Assembly: GCA_903870685.1 (NCBI GenBank)
Contig: CAIQDX010000135.1
Location: forward strand, 1 to 32,017
DNA length: 32,017 nucleotides
Source: an uncultured Chitinophagaceae bacterium
Lineage (GTDB): Bacteria; Bacteroidota; Bacteroidia; Chitinophagales; Chitinophagaceae
Direction: 5' to 3'
The position numbers and the translations under genes are program-made. The notes under the pieces were generated by a model, which searched no databases, was not told the DNA's origin, and saw only the letters and a program-made list of their open reading frames with translations. Numbering within the stretch: the stretch's first letter is position 1; every line of letters begins with the position of its first letter. Positions 7,583-17,067 of the stretch are shown piece after piece.

Positions 7583-7703
7583 GTTTTTAAAAAAATAATA
7601 AAATGTAGTAAAATCAATTACGTGCCCGCTTTTTGTTTTTTATAACATTGCCCATGGTTTCATTCTCCACAGGAGTCCTTAGGACACTTGTACTTTCAGT
7701 TCA

Positions 7704-7735
7704 TTGTTCAATATTATAAAGAATGTGTAACTTTA
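7704..7735 (+). promoter_or_regulatory. Candidate promoter for the 33-codon ORF
   Basis: TTG at 7704-7706, a 21-base spacer, then TAACTTTA at 7728-7735, which misses only the final base of TAnnTTTG. The ATG follows four bases later, the same spacing as at rlmN and the phosphatase gene. Confidence 0.4.
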
Positions 7736-7739
7736 TACT

Positions 7740-7841
7740 ATGCCATTATCTTATCAATTATTAAGTCCGTCAATAATATTAGTCATACTTTGTGGATTAG
7801 TGATTGTTAATGCTTGGAAACATTACTTCGGCAAACATTAG
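7740..7841 (+). CDS. Possible small single-span membrane peptide (33 aa)
   Basis: An ATG ORF of 33 codons ends at TAG (7839-7841) in the 280-base gap between the phosphatase gene and hemW. The peptide has a short polar start (MPLSYQLLSPS), a hydrophobic core (IILVILCGLVIVNAW, enough for one membrane helix) and a basic tail (KHYFGKH). A TTG-N21-TAACTTTA promoter lies just upstream. It has no recognised family and is short enough to be a chance ORF; the promoter spacing and the membrane-like composition are what argue for it. Confidence 0.4.
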   Translation: MPLSYQLLSPSIILVILCGLVIVNAWKHYFGKH

Positions 7842-7850
7842 CATGATTAA

Positions 7851-8975
7851 TTAAAGTTGAAACAAATCAGCCGCAATTCCATCAGCTAAAAATCTTCCTT
7901 TGTCAGTTAAGCGTAAAATTTTTTCGTTCAAAACAACATTGCCATTAGCTTCCCATTTTTTTGCTGATAAAATAATTTTACTTTTTGTCTTGTCATCAGT
8001 CATCAGCCATCTGTCATCCAAAAAATTAATCCCTTCTATTGTTCTTAAACTTGTCATTATATATTCATTCAATTGTTGAGAAGCGGTTAATTCTTCTTTT
8101 TCAAAATTCAAATCACCATTTTCAATGCTTTGAATATATAATGCGTTGTTGGCAATATTCCATTGACGTGATGATCCGTTAAAAGAATGTGCGGATGGTC
8201 CCAAACCAAGGTAGGGTAGGCCTTTCCAATAACTGCTGTTATGTTTGCTTCGGTAATTAGGCTTTGCAAAATTGGATATTTCGTAATGTTCGTAACCGAC
8301 TTCTTTCATCCATTGCATTAATGATTCGAAATGTTTTGCCTGTTTATCAACATCAATATTTTCTTTTTTTTGTTGAATGATCAATTTATCCAAAGCGGTT
8401 TTTGGTTCAACAGTTAAAGCATAACAGGAAATATGTGGAATATTAAATGATATTGCAAATTCAACATTTTTTTTCCATTGTTCATCGGTTAATGTCGGTG
8501 AGCCATAAATTAGATCGATGGTGATATTATTAAAATATTTTGTTGCCAATTTCAAACACTCAATAGCATGTTGTGCATTGTGAGCTCTGTTCATCCATTG
8601 CAGATCAACATCGTTGAAAGACTGAATACCGATGCTTAAACGATTAATGCCAATAGCTTTCCATTCAATTAATTTTTCTTCGGTAATATCATCGGGGTTG
8701 GCTTCCAGTGATATTTCTGCATTCTCATCAAAAAAAAATAATTCTTTTAGTTTTTCAATCATCAATCTTAAATCGGAAATCGAAAGTAATGATGGCGTTC
8801 CTCCGCCAAAATAAATAGTTTCAACTTTTTCGTTCAGATAATCTTTTCTCCATTCGGCTTCTTTGGCAATAGCAGCAATCATTTGCTGTATTAATTTATG
8901 ATTGGTAGAAAAATGGAAGTTGCAATAATGGCATGCATGTTTGCAAAACGGAATATGAATATAAATACCTGCCAT
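7851..8975 (-). CDS. hemW: HemW-type radical SAM heme chaperone (formerly HemN-like)
   Basis: 374 residues from the ATG at 8975; the frame extends to 9038, but that adds a segment crossing the promoter box. The radical-SAM cluster motif is CKHACHYCNF with Cys11, Cys15 and Cys18, followed by YFGGGTPS and an EANPDD block. This CxxxCxxCxF form and the short N-terminus starting at AGIYIHIPFC are typical of HemW, which transfers heme to target proteins, rather than of the oxygen-independent coproporphyrinogen oxidase HemN, whose N-terminus is longer. It is divergent from the DUF4271-hemD pair, so heme functions share one spacer. Confidence 0.9.
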   Translation of the reverse strand: MAGIYIHIPFCKHACHYCNFHFSTNHKLIQQMIAAIAKEAEWRKDYLNEKVETIYFGGGTPSLLSISDLRLMIEKLKELFFFDENAEISLEANPDDITEEKLIEWKAIGINRLSIGIQSFNDVDLQWMNRAHNAQHAIECLKLATKYFNNITIDLIYGSPTLTDEQWKKNVEFAISFNIPHISCYALTVEPKTALDKLIIQQKKENIDVDKQAKHFESLMQWMKEVGYEHYEISNFAKPNYRSKHNSSYWKGLPYLGLGPSAHSFNGSSRQWNIANNALYIQSIENGDLNFEKEELTASQQLNEYIMTSLRTIEGINFLDDRWLMTDDKTKSKIILSAKKWEANGNVVLNEKILRLTDKGRFLADGIAADLFQL

Positions 8976-8990
8976 ATTTTTTAGTTGCAA

Positions 8991-8998
8991 CAAAAGTA
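8991..8998 (-). promoter_or_regulatory. -7 promoter box for hemW
   Basis: TACTTTTG on the minus strand, a perfect TAnnTTTG match, 15 bases upstream of the hemW ATG. A TTG lies upstream at a somewhat short spacing of about 16 bases. Confidence 0.5.
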
Positions 8999-9066
8999 AG
9001 TGTATAGAATTGCACAAATAAAACGAGTTTGTGGGCATCTTTTAAAAATAGATAGATTCACTTTAA

Positions 9067-9074
9067 TATTTTTG
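9067..9074 (+). promoter_or_regulatory. -7 promoter box for DUF4271-hemD
   Basis: TATTTTTG matches TAnnTTTG exactly and lies 14 bases before the TTG start at 9089. It is in the 113-base spacer shared with the divergent hemW gene. Confidence 0.45.
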
Positions 9075-9088
9075 CGCAAATTATAGGC

Positions 9089-10165
9089 TTGAAAAAATCA
9101 TTGATCATATTTCTTCCCTCATTTTTTTGTTTGTGTGTAGTAGCGCAGGTGGATTCAACTTCTAAAAAGAAAGATGAAAAAATTATTACCGAACCAGGGG
9201 AAGTAAAAATTAATCCGATCGATGAAATGCTTCAAAATAAAAACAGGGCAATTCCTATATCAAAGGATTTGATCAAGAAAAAAGCAGTTCCTACTGTAAA
9301 AGATACTGTTGCAACGGTTTTGGTAAATATTGATTCTTTAAAACTTGATTCCATCAAACAAGATTCAATTAAGAAACTTTCTGTAATTAATGCCCAGCCT
9401 GCTAAAACAAATGACACATCTACTTATCGATCTATTATTACAGTCCCATATTTGCCTTTTGATAAGCCCATTGTGTTTATGATCAATAAAGTTCGGGAGC
9501 CTCAAACAAAAGATGAATTATTTTATTTATTGACCGGGCTAATTTTTTTCGTAGCATTTATTAAATTAATATTTCCTAAATATTTTCATAGTCTATTATT
9601 ATTATCATTTCAAACATCATTCAGACAAAGACAAACAAGAGAGCAATTAACGCAGGATAATCTTGCTTCTTTGTTGATGAACTTATTGTTTTTTATTTCG
9701 GGCGGCATTTTTATTAGTTTAGTTTCAAATGCCGAAGGTTATTCAGGCCTTTCGTTTTGGAAATTATTGCTACCATCCTCATTAATTTTAGCCGTTATTT
9801 ATTCATTCAAATATTTATTTCTAATTTTTTTCGGATGGATATTTAATGTAAAATCGGCAGTTAACACTTACATTTTTATTGTGTTTATGATGAATAAAAT
9901 TATCGGAATAATATTAATTCCGATTTTATTGATATTGGCTTTTTCTCCAACCCAAATAACTCAACCGGTATTGATTTTGTCATTGTTTTTGATAGGGATA
10001 TTGTTAATTTACCGTTATCTGATAAGTTTAGTAACCATTCGCCACGAACTGAAAGTGAATGCCATACATTTTTTTCTTTACCTTTGCGCCGTAGAAATTT
10101 TGCCGTTGTTATTGATTTATAAAGTTCTTTTTAAATACATCGGTAATTTTATTAACCCAGACTAA
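9089..10165 (+). CDS. DUF4271-family membrane protein
   Basis: 358 residues from a TTG start, chosen because it restores a signal-like N-terminus (KKSLIIFLPSFFCLCVVAQ) and lies just after a -7 box. No ATG is available before about residue 48. A hydrophilic region of about 110 residues follows, with a repeated LDSIKQDSIKK linker. Six or so membrane spans then fill residues 145-350, with basic FRQRQTREQLTQ between spans one and two. The shape, and position directly before hemD, match the Bacteroidota DUF4271 family, whose function is unknown to me. Only 15 bases separate it from hemD, so they should be co-transcribed and perhaps functionally linked. Confidence 0.8.
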   Translation: MKKSLIIFLPSFFCLCVVAQVDSTSKKKDEKIITEPGEVKINPIDEMLQNKNRAIPISKDLIKKKAVPTVKDTVATVLVNIDSLKLDSIKQDSIKKLSVINAQPAKTNDTSTYRSIITVPYLPFDKPIVFMINKVREPQTKDELFYLLTGLIFFVAFIKLIFPKYFHSLLLLSFQTSFRQRQTREQLTQDNLASLLMNLLFFISGGIFISLVSNAEGYSGLSFWKLLLPSSLILAVIYSFKYLFLIFFGWIFNVKSAVNTYIFIVFMMNKIIGIILIPILLILAFSPTQITQPVLILSLFLIGILLIYRYLISLVTIRHELKVNAIHFFLYLCAVEILPLLLIYKVLFKYIGNFINPD

Positions 10166-10180
10166 TACCAGTTCAATCGC

Positions 10181-10978
10181 ATGGTAAAACCCGGACCCAA
10201 GAATTCAACAACAAAAAAAGTTGCAAAACGAATTTTGATTTCTCAACCAAAGCCGGAAAGTGAAAAATCTCCGTATTTTGATTTGGAGCGTAAATACAAT
10301 CTGGAATTGGTTTTTCATCCCTTTATTAAAATCGAAGGCATCCCTGCCAGAGAATTCAGAAAACAAAAAATAGATATAATTAGTTGTACCGGTGTGGTTT
10401 TTATGAGCCGTCATGCTATTGATCATTTTTTCCGCATGTGCGAAGAAATGAAAGTTACTATCAGTCAGGACACAAAATATTTTTGCATTACAGAAGCTGT
10501 GGCATTATATCTTCAGAAATTTATCTTGTACAGAAAAAGAAAAGTTTTTTATGGTGCTGATGGTAGCAACAAAAGCATGTTCGATGTAATTAATAAACAT
10601 AAAGAAAACGAAAAATTCTTATATGTGTGTAGCGAAAATCAACAGGATAATGAAATTGTGAACTGGTTGAAAAATAATAAATGCGAATTTCAATTAGCAT
10701 TTATGTATCGAACCATCAGCAACGATATTAAAGAAGTGATGGATAAAAAATCATATGATGTAATTTGTTTTTTCACTCCAAGTGGTGTTAGAAGTTTATT
10801 CGATAATTATCCTAAGTTCAAACAAAACGGTACAGTAGTAGGATCCTTTGGCAGCAATACTTCTAAAGCATTAGAAGAAGCCGGATTAAAATTAGAAATT
10901 AAAGCACCAGCACCTCAGACACCAAGTATGGCTGCGGCTTTAGATTTATTTTTAGCATTAGCAAATAAGAAAAAATAA
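10181..10978 (+). CDS. hemD: Uroporphyrinogen-III synthase
   Basis: 265 residues. It should cyclise hydroxymethylbilane to uroporphyrinogen III with inversion of ring D, the last common step before heme and siroheme. The two-lobed HemD pattern is visible: ILISQPKPES and IIKIEGIP-like strands at the start, VVFMSRHAIDHFF in the first lobe, and the C-terminal CFFTPSGVRSLFDN and GSNTSKALEEAGL with PQTPSMAAAL. HemD is poorly conserved, so the call rests on this pattern and on pairing with DUF4271. The basic N-terminal tail (residues 1-17) is unusual for the enzyme. A strong terminator follows. Confidence 0.85.
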   Translation: MVKPGPKNSTTKKVAKRILISQPKPESEKSPYFDLERKYNLELVFHPFIKIEGIPAREFRKQKIDIISCTGVVFMSRHAIDHFFRMCEEMKVTISQDTKYFCITEAVALYLQKFILYRKRKVFYGADGSNKSMFDVINKHKENEKFLYVCSENQQDNEIVNWLKNNKCEFQLAFMYRTISNDIKEVMDKKSYDVICFFTPSGVRSLFDNYPKFKQNGTVVGSFGSNTSKALEEAGLKLEIKAPAPQTPSMAAALDLFLALANKKK

Positions 10979-10995
10979 TATTATTTTTTTATAGT

Positions 10996-11025
10996 AAAAC
11001 CCTTTAAAATTTTAAAGGGTTTTTT
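10996..11025 (+). terminator. Rho-independent terminator after hemD
   Basis: A perfect 14-bp inverted repeat (10996-11009 with 11010-11023) centred on AAAATTTT, with core CCCTTT/AAAGGG and a terminal T-run. It closes the DUF4271-hemD unit. Confidence 0.85.
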
Positions 11026-11063
11026 GTGCAACTTATTTTTAATTTTTGTGTTTACATTGTTGT

Positions 11064-13109
11064 ATGTATTCGAATAAATTAATTGACCAGACAAGTCCTT
11101 ATCTTTTGCAGCATGCACATAACCCTGTGAATTGGTATCCTTGGGGTGATGAAGCTTTGCAAAAAGCGAAAGAAGAAAACAAACCCATCTTAGTTAGTAT
11201 TGGGTATGCAGCTTGTCATTGGTGTCATGTGATGGAAAAAGAAAGTTTTGAAGATGAATCGACAGCTGAATTGATGAACAAACATTTCATCAATATAAAA
11301 ATTGATAGGGAAGAACGTCCGGACCTTGATCATATTTATATGGATGCTGTTCAATCGATGACTGGCAGTGGAGGTTGGCCATTAAATGTTTTTTTAACTT
11401 CCGAACGCAAACCTTTTTATGGTGGCACTTATTTTCCACCGATTGCAGCATATAACCGAAAAAGCTGGAAAGAAATTTTAATTCTTGTTTCAACAGCCTA
11501 TCAGGAAAAAAACAATGAAATAAAATCTCAGGCGGAAAGACTAACTGAACATTTAATTGCTGCTAATTCGTTTGGAATAGATAAACAATCCGAAACTCAA
11601 TCGGATATTGTTTTTACAAAAGAAAATTTAGAAACAATTGCTGCAAATATTTTAGCTCAAGCAGATAAAGAATGGGGCGGATTTGGAAATGCTCCGAAAT
11701 TTCCTCAAACATTTTCTATTCAATTTTTATTGCGCCATTACTATTTCACAAAAGATGAAAATGCTTTGAAACAGGCATTGTTAAGTTTAGATAAAATGAT
11801 TGATGGCGGTATTTATGATCAGATAGGTGGTGGCTTTGCTCGATATAGCACCGATATAAAATGGTTTGCACCTCACTTCGAAAAAATGTTATATGATAAT
11901 GCATTGTTGATTGGTGTTCTAAGTGAAGCATATCAACTCACAAGAAAAGAAATATATGCAGAAACAATTCACCAAACGATGCAATTCATCGAACGAGAAA
12001 TGATAAATGAAGAGAATGGTTTTTATAGTGCATTAGATGCTGATAGCGAGGGAGTGGAAGGTAAATTTTATACTTGGAGCGCAGCAGAAATCGAAAAATT
12101 GTTGCAACAAGATGCTTCGTTGTTTTGCGAATTATATGATGTTCAGGAAAAAGGTAATTGGGAACACAATAATATTTTATGGCTGAAAAGATCAATAGAA
12201 AAATTCGCGATAACAAAAGGAATTGATCTTCAAGAATTGAAAATTAAGATTAATAATTGGCATAAAATTTTAATGAATGAAAGAAACAAACGTATTCGTC
12301 CGCAAACAGATGATAAAATATTATTGGGATGGAATGCTTTGATGAATGTGGCTTGCAGCAAAGCATTTGTGGCAACCGGCGAGGAAAATTACCGACAATT
12401 GGCAATAAAGAATATGCAATTTTTAGAAGAGAAATTTGCAACAGAAAATAATGGATGGCATCATACTTATAAAAATGGTCACGCTAAAATTCCTGCTTTT
12501 TTGGATGATTATTCATACATTATTCAAGCATACATTCATCTACAAGAAATAACAGGAAACAGTGATTATTTAATTAGAGCAAAAGAAACAACCCAATTTG
12601 TTCTTAATAATTTTTTGGATGCAGAGAGCGGGTATTTTTTTTATACGAATCAATTTCAAACCGATATTATTATCAGGAAAAAAGAAGTTTATGATGGCGC
12701 AACGCCATCCGGAAATGCAATAATGGCTGCTAACCTGGATTATTTATCTGTTATATTTTTTGAACAAGACTGGCATTTGCATTCTCAAAAAATTATTAAG
12801 TCTCTAAGCCAGGCAATAATAAAATATCCAACTTCGTTTGGTGCATGGGCATCGGTTCTGCAATTAACAATTAACGGTGTAAATGAAATTGTGATTGCAG
12901 GTAATGATGCATTCGAAAGCCTTTATCCAATTTTAAATAAGTACATGCCCAATAAGATTATTCAATCAACACAAAGAGAACAGCCATTGTTTCCTTTGCT
13001 TAAAGGGAAATTTAAGGACAAAAAATCAGGTTTTTTCCTTTGTAAGGACTATGTTTGCAATGAACCAATATTCGAACTGGAAAAATTTTTGCAAAACTGT
13101 AACAGCTGA
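11064..13109 (+). CDS. YyaL/SPATA20-like protein: thioredoxin-like (DUF255) plus alpha/alpha-barrel domain
   Basis: 681 residues from the ATG at 11064; a TTG six codons upstream (11046) falls on the likely promoter and is not used. The opening [19 protein letters not shown] is diagnostic of the family. A thioredoxin-like DUF255 domain covers about 1-165 with the CHWC pair Cys51/Cys54, GGWPLNVFL and GGTYFPP. The rest (about 190-680) is an alpha/alpha toroid like those of N-acylglucosamine 2-epimerases, with [36 protein letters not shown] and DGATPSGNA. Its biochemical role is not established; redox or carbohydrate-related activity has been suggested from the domains alone. Length is normal for the family. 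Confidence 0.92.
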   Translation: MYSNKLIDQTSPYLLQHAHNPVNWYPWGDEALQKAKEENKPILVSIGYAACHWCHVMEKESFEDESTAELMNKHFINIKIDREERPDLDHIYMDAVQSMTGSGGWPLNVFLTSERKPFYGGTYFPPIAAYNRKSWKEILILVSTAYQEKNNEIKSQAERLTEHLIAANSFGIDKQSETQSDIVFTKENLETIAANILAQADKEWGGFGNAPKFPQTFSIQFLLRHYYFTKDENALKQALLSLDKMIDGGIYDQIGGGFARYSTDIKWFAPHFEKMLYDNALLIGVLSEAYQLTRKEIYAETIHQTMQFIEREMINEENGFYSALDADSEGVEGKFYTWSAAEIEKLLQQDASLFCELYDVQEKGNWEHNNILWLKRSIEKFAITKGIDLQELKIKINNWHKILMNERNKRIRPQTDDKILLGWNALMNVACSKAFVATGEENYRQLAIKNMQFLEEKFATENNGWHHTYKNGHAKIPAFLDDYSYIIQAYIHLQEITGNSDYLIRAKETTQFVLNNFLDAESGYFFYTNQFQTDIIIRKKEVYDGATPSGNAIMAANLDYLSVIFFEQDWHLHSQKIIKSLSQAIIKYPTSFGAWASVLQLTINGVNEIVIAGNDAFESLYPILNKYMPNKIIQSTQREQPLFPLLKGKFKDKKSGFFLCKDYVCNEPIFELEKFLQNCNS

Positions 13110-13258
13110 TTGATTATTTTGCGTGAAGTTTACCTCTCACGATTATCAAAAAAGTCGAAAGCAACAATTTAAAGTTTATAAGTATCGTTAGTATCTACCC
13201 TTGAAAAAAAATTACTGTAAACAAAATTAAACGTGGTAAATAATACCGCTTTAAACCA

Positions 13259-13266
13259 TATATTTG
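13259..13266 (+). promoter_or_regulatory. -7 promoter box for the gldKLMN operon
   Basis: TATATTTG matches TAnnTTTG exactly, 25 bases before the gldK ATG. No good TTG lies at the -33 position (GTG at 13233 is the nearest). The 182-base spacer 13110-13291 holds no convincing ORF. Confidence 0.5.
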
Positions 13267-13291
13267 TTATTACCTGTTAATAGTTAATACG

Positions 13292-14605
13292 ATGAAGAAC
13301 CGTTTTAATTTAATTTTATTATCGATTTTAGTTTTGTCATTGAGTTCTTGCTTTTTGAATAAGAAAGGGAACAAAAAAAATAATGTATTCGATGACGGAC
13401 AACTTCGTGGTGTTTCGCCTACTTCAAAACAAAGTATGGGAAAACCAAGAGGAATGGTTTATATCCCACCGGGAACCTTTCATATGGGTCCAAGCGATGA
13501 GGATATAAATTATAATTATACTGCACGAAATAGGCAAGTATCTATTCCAGGTTTTTGGATGGATGCCACAGAAATTACTAACAATGATTACCGTCAATTT
13601 GTTTATTGGGTAAGAGATTCTTTAGCCGCAAAGGAATTAGGATTTTTTAAATCTACTGCTGGTGCATCCGGAAATGGTGGCGATTCTGCCATTGCTATTG
13701 ATTGGGCAAGAGCTCGTACTATAAAATATGATGCATCTAATCTTGAAAAATTAGGCAATAAATTAATTCTGGCTCCTGATAACAGGTTATATGGTAAAGC
13801 AGATGTTGATCCACAAAAGATTATTTACAGAATGGAAACATTCAGATTGATGGAAGCTGCTAAAAGAGAAAATACAGGCGTAGCCAGAAAAAATTTCATA
13901 GATAGAAAAGATGAACCCGTTTATCCGGATACTTTAGTTTGGATTAGAGATTTTTCTTATTCGTATAATGAACCTATGACCAAAAGATATTTTTCGCATC
14001 CATCTTTTGGAAATTATCCTGTGGTAGGTGTAAGTTGGAAACAAGCAGTTGCTTTTTGTCATTGGAGAACACATTATTTGAACAGTTCTTTGGAAAGAAG
14101 AAAAATGGCAGTTGAAAGTGATTTCAGATTACCAAGTGAATCAGAATGGGAATATGCTGCACGTGGTGGCAGAACGGGTTCTCCTTATCCTTGGGGCGGT
14201 CCGTATATTAGAAATAAAAAAGGATGTTTATTGGCAAACTTTAAACCTGGCAGAGGTAATTATGCTGAAGACGGTGGTTTTTATACCGTAAAAGCAGATG
14301 CATATTGGCCTAATGATTACGGTTTATATAATATGGCCGGTAATGTTGCTGAATGGACAAGTTCATATTTCAATGAAAGTGCTTATAATTTTATGTCTGA
14401 TATGAGTCCTGATGTTAGATATGACGCAAAAGATAATGACCCTCCATTAATGAAAAGAAAAGTAATTCGTGGTGGCAGTTGGAAAGATGTAGGTTTTTAT
14501 TTGCAAACTAGCGCCAGAGCATTCGAATATCAGGATACATCGAAATCTTATATTGGTTTCCGTTGTGTAATCGATCTTGCTCCAAGAATGAAAAAAGGTA
14601 AATAA
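13292..14605 (+). CDS. gldK: GldK, type IX secretion lipoprotein
   Basis: 437 residues. A lipoprotein signal ends in LSSC with Cys20. The remainder is a formylglycine-generating-enzyme (SUMF1/FGE-sulfatase) fold: MVYIPPGTFHMGP, WMDATEITNNDYRQF, GVSWKQAVAFCHWR, RLPSESEWEYAARGG, GNVAEWTSSYF and GGSWKD to GFRCVI. With GldN it forms the periplasmic ring attached to the outer membrane in the type IX secretion system; it is a structural relative rather than an active FGE. It is the first gene of gldKLMN, with a 96-base gap before gldL that contains a small hairpin. Gene order alone makes the identity very firm. Confidence 0.96.
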   Translation: MKNRFNLILLSILVLSLSSCFLNKKGNKKNNVFDDGQLRGVSPTSKQSMGKPRGMVYIPPGTFHMGPSDEDINYNYTARNRQVSIPGFWMDATEITNNDYRQFVYWVRDSLAAKELGFFKSTAGASGNGGDSAIAIDWARARTIKYDASNLEKLGNKLILAPDNRLYGKADVDPQKIIYRMETFRLMEAAKRENTGVARKNFIDRKDEPVYPDTLVWIRDFSYSYNEPMTKRYFSHPSFGNYPVVGVSWKQAVAFCHWRTHYLNSSLERRKMAVESDFRLPSESEWEYAARGGRTGSPYPWGGPYIRNKKGCLLANFKPGRGNYAEDGGFYTVKADAYWPNDYGLYNMAGNVAEWTSSYFNESAYNFMSDMSPDVRYDAKDNDPPLMKRKVIRGGSWKDVGFYLQTSARAFEYQDTSKSYIGFRCVIDLAPRMKKGK

Positions 14606-14654
14606 TAAATTTTCAATAACAGATAATAATAATTAATTCAAACAGAATTTTTTA

Positions 14655-14674
14655 ATAGATACTTCGTTATCTAT
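14655..14674 (+). other. Small intercistronic hairpin between gldK and gldL
   Basis: ATAGATA and TATCTAT flank a CTTCGT loop: a 7-bp stem in the 96-base spacer. It lacks a T-run, so it is not a terminator. It could influence mRNA processing or the relative level of the lipoprotein and motor genes. Confidence 0.35.
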
Positions 14675-14701
14675 CTCAATTAAAAATTAAAACTAAGAAC
14701 A

Positions 14702-15466
14702 ATGGCAGCTGCAATTCCTCCTAAAGTTGGTAAAATAGTTGATGTATTTGTATCTATTGCTGCGGCAGTAGTTATTTGGGGCGCATTAAGAAAAATTCTC
14801 CATGCAGAAGATGCAGATTTATGGCTGAGAATTGGTTTATCTACTGAAGCAGGTGTGTTTTTAGTGTATGGTCTTCTTTATCTATATTATCCTGCTCTTG
14901 ATGATCATGAAGTTCATCTTCCTGGTCAACAAAAAGTTGAAGCTTCTCCTTTAATTGCATTAAGTGATATGTTTAAAGAAGCAGGTTTAAGTCCAGAGCA
15001 TTTAACAAAATTGAGTGGTAGTTTTCAAAAGCTTAATACTACTGTGTCTCAAATGAATGAGATAACAGATGTTGTTAAATCAACAAATGATTTTTCTGCA
15101 AAAACTAAAGAAGCTTCGGCAGCTTTAGGTTCTGTGGCAGGAGCTGTTAATGCAGCTACTACTTCTTTAGCTGGTTTTAGCGCAGCTTCCGAAAACACAA
15201 AACAGTTTCATTCACAAGTTCAGGTATTGACCAAAAATTTATCTTCTTTAAATACTATTTACGAATTGGAATTGCAAGAAAGCAATAATCATTTAAAAGC
15301 ATTAAATCAATTCTATGGTAAGTTAGCACAGGCGTCATCTGCAATGAATAGTAGTGCCGATGATGCCATGAAAGCTAAGGAACAAATAACTGCATTGGCA
15401 ACTAACCTTGCCAAATTAAACCAAGTATATGGCAGCATGCTTACTGCTATGCAAGGAGGCAGATAA
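14702..15466 (+). CDS. gldL: GldL, inner-membrane motor protein of type IX secretion
   Basis: 254 residues. Two transmembrane helices fill about residues 11-34 and 40-63, followed by a long cytoplasmic region predicted as coiled coil (about 85-254, rich in Ala, Ser, Thr, Asn and Gln). Glu49 lies in the second helix in LSTEAGVFLVYGLLY. Established work on Flavobacterium GldL places a conserved glutamate in this helix as needed for use of the proton gradient, and numbering appears to coincide. GldL and GldM form the motor that powers secretion and gliding. It is 56 bases upstream of gldM. Confidence 0.95.
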   Translation: MAAAIPPKVGKIVDVFVSIAAAVVIWGALRKILHAEDADLWLRIGLSTEAGVFLVYGLLYLYYPALDDHEVHLPGQQKVEASPLIALSDMFKEAGLSPEHLTKLSGSFQKLNTTVSQMNEITDVVKSTNDFSAKTKEASAALGSVAGAVNAATTSLAGFSAASENTKQFHSQVQVLTKNLSSLNTIYELELQESNNHLKALNQFYGKLAQASSAMNSSADDAMKAKEQITALATNLAKLNQVYGSMLTAMQGGR

Positions 15467-15522
15467 TATTTTTTTGAATGATGACTAAAATTTATAATTC
15501 ACAATATTAATTGTAAGTAGAA

Positions 15523-17052
15523 ATGTCGCTACCTAAAGAGCCACGGCAGAAAATGATTAACCTGATGTATCTGGTGCTAACAGCAATGTTGGCATTGAAT
15601 GTGTCATCAGAAATTCTTAATGCTTTTAAAACGGTTAATAACAGTTTAAATAATGCTAATAGAATTATTGAGGATAAAAATCAATCTATATTCAAGTCGT
15701 TTGAGAAAATGATTGATGATCCAAGAACAAGAGACAAAGCATTAATATATAAACCAGAGGCCGATAGAGTAAGACAAATGTCGGATGAAGCTTATAATTA
15801 CATAGATGCATTAAAAACTGAATTAAAAAAAGAAGTAGGATCGCATATTGAAAATGGTGAGGAAAAATTTGCAGAAGAAAATTTAGAAGCAGCAACAAGA
15901 TTATTTGATACCAAAGGAAAAGGTCCGGAATTATTAAAGAAATTAAACGATTTTAAAACAAATATTTTAAGTGTTGATACTTCTTTAAATGCTCAATTTA
16001 AAGATGCACTTCCTTTAGATCTATCTGTTCCAAAATCAAAATCAGGTAATTCCAAAATGACTTGGACCACTGCTTATTTTCACATGACTCCAACAATTGC
16101 AGCATTAACAATTTTAAGTAAGTTTCAAAACGATGTAAAAAATAGTGAAGCAGCAATTGTTGATTATTTACATAGCAAAGTAGGAGAAGTGAAAGTGCAA
16201 TACGATCAATTTGCTGCCATTGCATCTACTGATAAATCTTATGCAATGGAAGGTGATGAAATTCATATCACTGCCGGAGTTGGTTCGTTCAGCGCAGCTG
16301 CAAAACCTAATATTACAATTAATGGTTCATATCAAAATTTACTACCTGATGGCACTGTGATGTATACCACAAAAGCTACAGGAGTTGGCGAACATTCTGT
16401 AACAGTTAATATCGAACTTACAAAACCTGATGGAACAAAATATAGTGTTCCTAAGATTGTGAAATATACAGTTGGTATGCCAAGCGGCGCTTCCATCTTC
16501 TTAGAAAAAATGAACGTCGCTTATATTGGTGTTGAAAATCCAATTACAGTTTCAGGAGGTAGTGTAGGTAGTGAAAAAGTGAATGTAACTTTTACTGGCG
16601 GAGGTGAAGTAAAAAATTTAGGTGGCGGAAAATACATAATCAATCCAACTACTACCGGTACCAATTCATTAGTTGTTGATGCCGGAGGAAAAAAATTCCC
16701 ATTCCCAATCAGATGTAAATATTTACCAGATCCTGTTGCTGTTGTTTCAGAGAAAAAAGGTGGCGCAATCGCTGCTGCAGAATTTAAAGCCCAGGGTGGT
16801 TTAATTGCAAAATTAATGGAATCAGATTTTGATGCACGTTTTCAGGTTGTCAGTTATAGATTGGGAGCTTATGGTGGATCAATTACATCACCACTTGATT
16901 ATTTAAATAATGGTCCAAGATGGACAGGGGATGCTGCAAGTTTAGTTAACAGATCATCACCTGGAACTAAAATATACTTTGATGATATTCGTGTTAAGGG
17001 ACCTGATGGACGTGAACGTCAATTACCAAGTATATTTTTTGCTTTACGATAA
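15523..17052 (+). CDS. gldM: GldM, periplasm-spanning motor protein of type IX secretion
   Basis: 509 residues, close to the usual length. The N-terminus PRQKMINLMYLVLTAMLA is the family signature and forms the one transmembrane helix that sits with GldL. The remaining ~475 residues lie in the periplasm: a helical first domain (about 35-220) and then several beta-rich domains that reach toward GldK/GldN. Repeated Gly/Thr-rich beta segments (for example VTFTGGGEVKNLGGGKY) are visible. It should transmit motor motion across the periplasm. gldN starts 15 bases after its stop, so the pair is tightly coupled. Confidence 0.96.
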   Translation: MSLPKEPRQKMINLMYLVLTAMLALNVSSEILNAFKTVNNSLNNANRIIEDKNQSIFKSFEKMIDDPRTRDKALIYKPEADRVRQMSDEAYNYIDALKTELKKEVGSHIENGEEKFAEENLEAATRLFDTKGKGPELLKKLNDFKTNILSVDTSLNAQFKDALPLDLSVPKSKSGNSKMTWTTAYFHMTPTIAALTILSKFQNDVKNSEAAIVDYLHSKVGEVKVQYDQFAAIASTDKSYAMEGDEIHITAGVGSFSAAAKPNITINGSYQNLLPDGTVMYTTKATGVGEHSVTVNIELTKPDGTKYSVPKIVKYTVGMPSGASIFLEKMNVAYIGVENPITVSGGSVGSEKVNVTFTGGGEVKNLGGGKYIINPTTTGTNSLVVDAGGKKFPFPIRCKYLPDPVAVVSEKKGGAIAAAEFKAQGGLIAKLMESDFDARFQVVSYRLGAYGGSITSPLDYLNNGPRWTGDAASLVNRSSPGTKIYFDDIRVKGPDGRERQLPSIFFALR

Positions 17053-17067
17053 TAAGACATATTTTAT

